Source: Bacillota bacterium (GTDB taxonomy: Bacteria > Bacillota > Clostridia > Acetivibrionales > DTU013). Taken from it: 10,676 nt of DNA. The stretch covers positions 1-10,676 of the forward strand of contig JAEYON010000028.1 of the NCBI GenBank assembly GCA_023411645.1. Direction: 5' to 3'. This document shows, in pieces, positions 6,876 through 10,676 of the stretch. Both the position numbers and the translations under genes were made by a program. The number at the start of each line of letters is the position of its first letter. The first letter of the stretch is position 1. The notes beneath the pieces are model-generated. The model was not told the DNA's origin. It worked only from the letters and a program-made list of their open reading frames with translations, and did not search any database.

Positions 6876-6902
6876 ATGGTAAAAGCCATAATGCCATTCT
6901 GA
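6876..6902 (+). CDS. Micro-ORF of 8 codons with near-perfect Shine-Dalgarno
   Basis: Directly after the NYN stop, AAGGAGGTGA precedes an ATG at 6876 that encodes MVKAIMPF before a TGA at 6900-6902. The signal is stronger than those of most genes here, yet the product is only 8 residues. It may be a leader peptide, a translational coupling device for the next gene, or the stub of a deleted gene. The next Shine-Dalgarno (6911-6920) begins within 10 bases of the stop. Confidence 0.4.
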   Translation: MVKAIMPF

Positions 6903-6925
6903 ATGAATTAAAGGAGGTGAAAACA

Positions 6926-7063
6926 ATGTCTTATCCCAGAATAACAATGGATCCATATTATGCTTCTCAGCTCGAGAATTATGATGATGAAATCGATATG
7001 TGTAACCAACTTGGTTTAAATATCGACGAAATCTATGACTATGAGTTTGATGATGAAGACTAA
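6926..7063 (+). CDS. Small acidic protein, 45 residues
   Basis: Starts at the ATG at 6926, five bases after the near-perfect AAGGAGGTGA (6911-6920), and ends at TAA (7061-7063). The product is MSYPRITMDP... through ...YDYEFDDED: 13 Asp/Glu against one Arg and no Lys, with several Tyr and a single Cys, and a run of acidic residues at the C-terminus. No signal peptide or membrane segment. Not recognised. It follows the NYN gene in the same transcriptional direction, so an accessory, inhibitor or antitoxin-like role for the nuclease is plausible, but this is inference. A coincidental short frame is unlikely given the excellent ribosome binding site. Confidence 0.6.
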   Translation: MSYPRITMDPYYASQLENYDDEIDMCNQLGLNIDEIYDYEFDDED

Positions 7064-7093
7064 TTGGCCCTCAAAATCGCTATCTGTTTTTAA

Positions 7094-7142
7094 GAAAAGA
7101 AGCCTGGTGCATTTATCTTGCATATCTTGCACCAAGCTTCTT
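7094..7142. terminator. Bidirectional terminator hairpin between converging genes
   Basis: AAGAAGC (7097-7103) pairs with GCTTCTT (7136-7142) and, after one C/A mismatch, TGGTGCA (7105-7111) with TGCACCA (7128-7134); 16-base loop. On the minus strand it is followed by TTTTCTT, a good U-run ending the flavoprotein gene (7174-8508). On the plus strand TTCTAGCGTTTCTC follows, a weaker tail. It also ends the NYN operon. Confidence 0.75.
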
Positions 7143-7173
7143 CTAGCGTTTCTCACTTGATCCTTTTCCATTA

Positions 7174-8508
7174 TTATTGTTCCAAAATCTTCTTATACGG
7201 TGCAATCATGCCTTCATTCATTTTATTCCCAATTTTTGCTTTCAGCTTTGGGGAAGATATGAGAGTGCCTACAAGGTACATTTTTAATACTGTTCCTTTT
7301 TTCTTTTGAGGGAAGTCATACAGCCCATGTTCTTTGTAGAACTGATGATCAGCTTTCATCATACCGCGCATGAGCCAGATAAGATCCCTGAAAATTTTCA
7401 TTCCGCCAACACCGTAGAAGTTCATAGGCTGGATATAATCATGAATGTGTGCATAATCAAGCCTCATAGCAAGTCTATCTATCTCTGTATCTGGATTTAT
7501 TTCATCACAAGCAACTCCTGCGAGAAAATTTCCTCCAACCTCACTTCGCCCTTCAATAATCATCTGTAGATTAGCCTCTGACGGATAATTTCCACTAATC
7601 AGATATCCTGTCGGCTTTCCCATTGTCACTGCTCTATGACCATTACAGAACTGCCTGTCATCATACATTTTAAAAACGGAGCCCATGGAATGATCCTTAA
7701 TGGAAAATGCATATATTATTGCATCTGCAGTCTGAATATTATTACGGAGGAAATCATCAAAGCTATCCTTATAAATGCATTTTCCTGTAGTCGCACAATT
7801 AAAGCACCCTAAACATCCTCCGCTAAAGGGATATTCTGAAATATTAACAATTCGGCTCTTATAGTTAAGAACTGATCTAAATCGGTTAATCATATCATTG
7901 AGCTGCTTATCATCCTTATCGCAATCTGTAACTATAACTACGTCACCGTTCTTTTCATCCTGAATTGACACATGTTCACTAACAGGAAGATGCTTCGGAG
8001 CCGTTTGATAATCTGGAATAGTTTCATATACATCATGCTCAATACTCCACAACACATATTCAAAAAACTCCTTCGCAGCTTTTTGTCCGTTTTCAGTCAG
8101 AAGATCATCCATGTCCGCAGACAGTCCCTTAATGAATTTCATACCTAGATCCTGGCAGTTCTCCTGAATATACTTGTGTGCAGTCACATCATAAAAATGT
8201 TTGGAAGTAGTGATTTGAGTAGCAAACTTTCCTGTTAAGTTAAGGCTGTATTCTTTTAAAAGTTCTATAAAACGATGCAGTTGACTAGGTGCAATAAATG
8301 TGTAAACCGGATAAGAAAAAATAATCAAATCCGCATCTGTTATTGCGTCAGCCGCAGCTGAAAAATCTTTAACATAAGACCTAATTTGTTGACCAACATT
8401 AAGAAACTGAAATTTATGCTCCGGAAACTTTTTTTCCAAATATAATGAAGTATACAATGTAATACTATATTTACCTTTTGGGCTACCATTTAAGACCAGT
8501 ACTTTCAT
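7174..8508 (-). CDS. Tandem flavodoxin-fold iron-sulfur flavoprotein
   Basis: 444 residues that read as two flavodoxin-like domains in one chain. The first (about 1-165) opens MKVLVLNGSPKGKYS, the FMN-phosphate loop of NAD(P)H-dependent FMN reductases, with a FSYPVYTF flavin-site segment. A linker with YETIPDYQTAPKH follows. The second (about 185-445) starts as a new beta strand (DVVIVTDCD) and carries C232, C235, C238 and C244 in GCLGCFNCATTGKC, the CX2CX2CX5C spacing of iron-sulfur flavoproteins that hold a [4Fe-4S] cluster. The second domain lacks a clear LNGSP loop. A single chain with both domains could move electrons between FMN and a cluster. AAAGGAG nine bases upstream fixes the start. 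Redox role confident; substrate unknown. It is the last gene of the minus-strand group beginning at 9623. Confidence 0.85.
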   Translation of the reverse strand: MKVLVLNGSPKGKYSITLYTSLYLEKKFPEHKFQFLNVGQQIRSYVKDFSAAADAITDADLIIFSYPVYTFIAPSQLHRFIELLKEYSLNLTGKFATQITTSKHFYDVTAHKYIQENCQDLGMKFIKGLSADMDDLLTENGQKAAKEFFEYVLWSIEHDVYETIPDYQTAPKHLPVSEHVSIQDEKNGDVVIVTDCDKDDKQLNDMINRFRSVLNYKSRIVNISEYPFSGGCLGCFNCATTGKCIYKDSFDDFLRNNIQTADAIIYAFSIKDHSMGSVFKMYDDRQFCNGHRAVTMGKPTGYLISGNYPSEANLQMIIEGRSEVGGNFLAGVACDEINPDTEIDRLAMRLDYAHIHDYIQPMNFYGVGGMKIFRDLIWLMRGMMKADHQFYKEHGLYDFPQKKKGTVLKMYLVGTLISSPKLKAKIGNKMNEGMIAPYKKILEQ

Positions 8509-8517
8509 GTTTTCCTT

Positions 8518-8524
8518 CTCCTTT
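8518..8524 (-). promoter_or_regulatory. Ribosome binding site of the flavoprotein gene
   Basis: AAAGGAG on the minus strand, nine bases before the ATG at 8508. Confidence 0.8.
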
Positions 8525-8560
8525 GAGTGGATTTGGATAGTCTGCTGATACTACTCTAAA

Positions 8561-8569
8561 ATTATACCA
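8561..8569 (-). promoter_or_regulatory. Extended -10 promoter of the flavoprotein gene
   Basis: TGGTATAAT on the minus strand: a perfect TATAAT with a TGn extension. The -35 region is poor, which is usual for extended -10 promoters. It gives the flavoprotein gene its own start within the 91-base gap after the Staygreen-like gene, and the same nine bases occur in front of the STAND-like gene. Confidence 0.6.
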
Positions 8570-8599
8570 CATACCGACATGAATCCTGACCGAAAATAT

Positions 8600-9046
8600 T
8601 TATTTATAGATGCCGATAACTCCAAAATAATATGTTTTATTATATATAGGACTGTTTGAGATAAAGCGAATATATACAGGGGCGTTGTCAAGATTAGGTT
8701 TCTGCTCAAATAAGAACCTGTCAGCTTGTCGTAAAGCTTGAAGTGCCGTAGGCATTTCGTTATAAAAAATCATATTTCTTATATAAGCATTTCCTATTAC
8801 GCCTTTACCATCCACAATCACGGAGCCAAGTAAAGCAACTCCTTCTTTATATAGCTCCCAGGCAACTCTTACCTCGTCGCGCATATTTGTGATTTGATCC
8901 TCAGCAAAATTTTGGGATACAAACACAAATAGCTCTGCAGTTATGTCCGAATGTGTAATAGTATATAATCTGCCCATAACAGGCTCATACGGTTTCATAA
9001 TATCCCGGTATTGCACAAATATCTTTTTAGGATTTAATTCTCTCAC
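8600..9046 (-). CDS. Staygreen-family protein (Mg-dechelatase homologue)
   Basis: 148 residues matching the Staygreen fold along their length: LNPKKIFVQY at the start, YTITHSDITAELF (H32, D34), MRDEVRVAWE (D57, E58), the IRNMIFYNEMPTALQALRQADRFLFEQKP segment and SPIYNKTYYFG near the end. Plant SGR removes Mg from chlorophyll a; bacterial homologues are known, some of which show dechelatase activity. Here there is no photosynthesis gene in sight, so the native substrate is unclear. The start is a GTG: no ATG lies upstream in frame, and GAGG is eight bases before it. It lies between two flavin-binding genes on the same strand. Family is confident; activity is inference. Confidence 0.85.
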   Translation of the reverse strand: MRELNPKKIFVQYRDIMKPYEPVMGRLYTITHSDITAELFVFVSQNFAEDQITNMRDEVRVAWELYKEGVALLGSVIVDGKGVIGNAYIRNMIFYNEMPTALQALRQADRFLFEQKPNLDNAPVYIRFISNSPIYNKTYYFGVIGIYK

Positions 9047-9056
9047 TATGCAAACC

Positions 9057-9069
9057 TCGCCTCAGGCGA
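9057..9069 (-). promoter_or_regulatory. Small hairpin overlapping the Staygreen gene ribosome binding site
   Basis: On the minus strand TCGCC, a TGA loop, then GGCGA; the 3' arm overlaps the GCGAGG Shine-Dalgarno region before the GTG. Pairing would partly mask the ribosome binding site. It is short and could be chance. Confidence 0.35.
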
Positions 9070-9152
9070 AATCTACTGCCGATACGCATATGGCTAATTT
9101 CACCATAAAAATCATGGTATAATATATGATTTATTCTAGTAATGTGACAGTC

Positions 9153-9623
9153 CTATGATTCTTTTACCAACTTTCCAGTCATATGATCAATAGATAATTC
9201 CAAAATCAATACTTTCGCAATTACATTACGAAGTTCTTCTTCAACAGATTGATCTGCCGGATAATATTTAAGACCAAATTGTCGAAGAACTCTTAATGTT
9301 TCATTAACATCATCAACCCTTTTTACTCTTCCAAATATTACAATACTTCTGATATTTAATGCCCAGTCTCCATCCTTACGAAAGCCTTCATCCATAACAC
9401 AAAATGATACTTTGTTATTCGCAGCTATAGCGTCAAACTTGTGCCCTTCTTTCGCACAATGGAAGTAAAGCTTTTCATCCATGTAGATATAATTCATTGG
9501 AAAAGCATATGGATAACTATCTTCTCCATATACGGCCAAGACTCCTCTTGGCTGCTTTCTTAAAATGTCTAAGCATTCCTGTTCAGATATTTCCTGTTTA
9601 AATCTTCTCATTTTTCGAAACAT
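9153..9623 (-). CDS. PNPOx-like split-barrel FMN-binding protein (Nim-like)
   Basis: 156 residues of the pyridoxamine-5'-phosphate-oxidase-like split beta-barrel family close to nitroimidazole-resistance (Nim) proteins. Typical segments are RGVLAVYGEDSYPYAFPMNYIYMDEKLYFHCAKEGHKFDAI, NNKVSFCVMDE and SIVIFGRVKRVDD. The family binds FMN and includes reductases of varied small molecules; a true vitamin B6 oxidase is unlikely. The start chosen is the ATG at 9623 because AAGGAGG lies eight bases upstream; an upstream ATG at 9647 would add eight residues but has no ribosome binding site. It heads a minus-strand group with the Staygreen and flavodoxin genes, 106 bases before the GTG of the former. 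Nitroimidazole resistance cannot be claimed from sequence alone. Confidence 0.8.
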   Translation of the reverse strand: MFRKMRRFKQEISEQECLDILRKQPRGVLAVYGEDSYPYAFPMNYIYMDEKLYFHCAKEGHKFDAIAANNKVSFCVMDEGFRKDGDWALNIRSIVIFGRVKRVDDVNETLRVLRQFGLKYYPADQSVEEELRNVIAKVLILELSIDHMTGKLVKES

Positions 9624-9631
9624 AGTAATCT

Positions 9632-9638
9632 CCTCCTT
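9632..9638 (-). promoter_or_regulatory. Ribosome binding site deciding the start of the Nim-like gene
   Basis: AAGGAGG on the minus strand, eight bases before the ATG at 9623. It lies inside the reading frame that would begin at the upstream ATG (9647), so the shorter protein is preferred. Confidence 0.75.
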
Positions 9639-9678
9639 CCCACACATTTTCTCATACTTTTATGTAACTGGAAATAGA

Positions 9679-9704
9679 ATTATCTTCTGATTTTAACAGA
9701 TAAT
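9679..9704. repeat. Inverted repeat in the divergent Nim-like / GH120 gap
   Basis: ATTATCT (9679-9685) and AGATAAT (9698-9704) are perfect 7-bp arms around 12 bases, about two helical turns. Both divergent genes could be controlled from it: it lies just upstream of the predicted GH120 promoter and in the leader of the Nim-like gene. Confidence 0.45.
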
Positions 9705-9728
9705 GATGAACTATTGGCAATCATGTTA

Positions 9729-9734
9729 TATAAT
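9729..9734 (+). promoter_or_regulatory. Predicted -10 element of the GH120 gene
   Basis: Perfect TATAAT on the plus strand. The hexamer 17 bases upstream (ATGAAC) is a poor -35, so an activator is likely needed. Transcription would start near 9741, leaving a 44-base leader. Confidence 0.35.
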
Positions 9735-9784
9735 TAATAATGTCAGGAGTAGTATCCTATATATCACAATAATGGGAGGTTATC

Positions 9785-10676
9785 ATGAAATACTATGTAG
9801 ATGCGAATGCTGCAAAAGACGGCAATGGTTCCATTGATACGCCGTTCCGACGGATCAACGAAGCCGCGAAGCTGGCGCTTCCCGGTGATGAAGTACTAGT
9901 AGCACCGGGGGTTTACCGGGAATATGTAGACCCGGTTCATACCGGTACCGAAAACGCACGTATCACTTATTCCAGTACTTCTCCTCTTGGTGCTGTGATC
10001 ACCGGTGCGGAACAGGTTAAAACATGGCAGCAATATAAAGAAAATGTCTGGGTTTACCGGGTTGCAAACAGTGTTTTCGGTGAATACAATCCATATAAGA
10101 CCTTAGTATATGGGGACTGGTATTTCGCGACACCGAATAAACATACAGGCTGCGTTTATTTAAATGACAAGGCGATGTATGAAGCAACAACTTTGGAAGA
10201 GTGTATTAAAGGCGATGTTTATGAATGCAGCTGGGTACCGGAAGAATCTGTTTATAAGTGGTATGCCGAACAGGATACAGATGCTGATGAAACGATCATT
10301 TATGCTAATTTCCAGGGTCAAAATCCAAATGAGGAAAATGTAGAGATAAATGTCCGTCGCAGGTGTTTTATGCCTTCTGTAACCGGCATCGGCTATCATA
10401 CTGTCAGAGGCTTTAAAATTGATAAAGCTGCAACCACCTGGGCACCGCCTGCAGCCTATCAGGATGGCATGATCGGTCCTCACTGGAGCAAGGGCTGGAT
10501 CATTGAGGATTGTGAAATTTCAAACAGCAAGTGCGCCGGCATTTCTCTGGGCAAATATCTTGACCCCGACAACGATCATTATTTTACCTATAAGCAGGTA
10601 AAGAGTCCTACTCAGATGGAACGGGATGCGGTTTGCCGCGGCCAGTATCACGGATGGCTGAAGGAAAAAGTCGGCA
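9785..10676 (+). CDS. GH120-family beta-xylosidase (5' part; runs off window)
   Basis: The first 297 residues of a right-handed beta-helix glycoside hydrolase. It begins MKYYVDANAAKDGNGS, a stretch seen in beta-helix enzymes, with GDEVLVAPGVYREYVDP early on. Family-level similarity to Thermoanaerobacterium XylC is strong in the segments VFGEYNPYKTLVYGDWYF, YANFQGQNPNEENVEINVRRRCF, AATTWAPPAAYQDGMIGP and HWSKGWIIEDCEI. GH120 enzymes cut xylo-oligosaccharides to xylose. No signal peptide is present, so it should act in the cytoplasm on imported oligosaccharides. The catalytic carboxylates of this family lie further on, outside the window, so activity cannot be checked here. GGGAGG lies five bases before the ATG. 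Confidence 0.85.
   Translation, partial: MKYYVDANAAKDGNGSIDTPFRRINEAAKLALPGDEVLVAPGVYREYVDPVHTGTENARITYSSTSPLGAVITGAEQVKTWQQYKENVWVYRVANSVFGEYNPYKTLVYGDWYFATPNKHTGCVYLNDKAMYEATTLEECIKGDVYECSWVPEESVYKWYAEQDTDADETIIYANFQGQNPNEENVEINVRRRCFMPSVTGIGYHTVRGFKIDKAATTWAPPAAYQDGMIGPHWSKGWIIEDCEISNSKCAGISLGKYLDPDNDHYFTYKQVKSPTQMERDAVCRGQYHGWLKEKVG

Noticed and set aside
7118..7569. Plus-strand frames opposite the flavoprotein gene
   Set aside because: One begins inside the terminator loop region and both run antisense to recognised flavodoxin motifs.
10160..10483. Minus-strand 107-residue frame opposite the GH120 gene
   Set aside because: It overlaps the GH120 frame, which has family-specific segments throughout.

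Overview
The window looks like chromosomal DNA of a low-to-moderate G+C anaerobic Clostridia-type Firmicute. The evidence is strong AGGAGG-type ribosome binding sites, an S-layer-homology (SLH) surface protein, a GH120-type xylosidase, a ferredoxin-like iron-sulfur flavoprotein and Nim-like FMN-binding protein, and short promoters with TATAAT or TGnTATAAT elements. No rRNA, intact tRNA, CRISPR array or complete mobile element is visible.

Layout. Bases 1-1995 (minus) hold the N-terminal 665 codons of a secreted SLH protein that runs off the left edge. It has a good promoter, an inverted repeat over the -35 element and a 21-bp-phased direct repeat upstream. Bases 2152-2271 (plus) hold what I read as the dead N-terminus of a GH5-like glycosidase, interrupted by a stop codon. 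A terminator follows, then a QueD/PTPS-fold gene (2419-2982, minus) with a C-terminal zinc ribbon, unusual active-site residues and a structured leader. Bases 3241-6066 (minus) encode a roughly 940-residue HTH / P-loop (STAND-like) / TPR-like protein. Divergent from it is a NYN-domain (PIN-like) nuclease gene (6200-6865, plus), followed by an 8-codon micro-ORF and a 45-residue acidic protein, each with a near-perfect Shine-Dalgarno. A bidirectional hairpin at 7094-7142 closes this unit against three minus-strand genes: a tandem-flavodoxin iron-sulfur flavoprotein (7174-8508), a Staygreen (Mg-dechelatase family) homologue (8600-9046) and a PNPOx-like/Nim-like FMN-binding protein (9153-9623). 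At the right edge the plus-strand 5' part of a GH120 beta-xylosidase-type gene begins (9785 on).

How the genes may work together. The SLH protein, the GH5 relic and the GH120 gene point to a plant-polysaccharide-using lifestyle. The most system-like parts are (i) the divergent STAND/TPR sensor plus NYN nuclease plus acidic small protein, which resembles a regulator/effector or defence module, and (ii) the Staygreen homologue between two flavin proteins, which could be a small tetrapyrrole- or redox-related cluster. Both are inferences from domain content and gene order. No pathway is demonstrated here.
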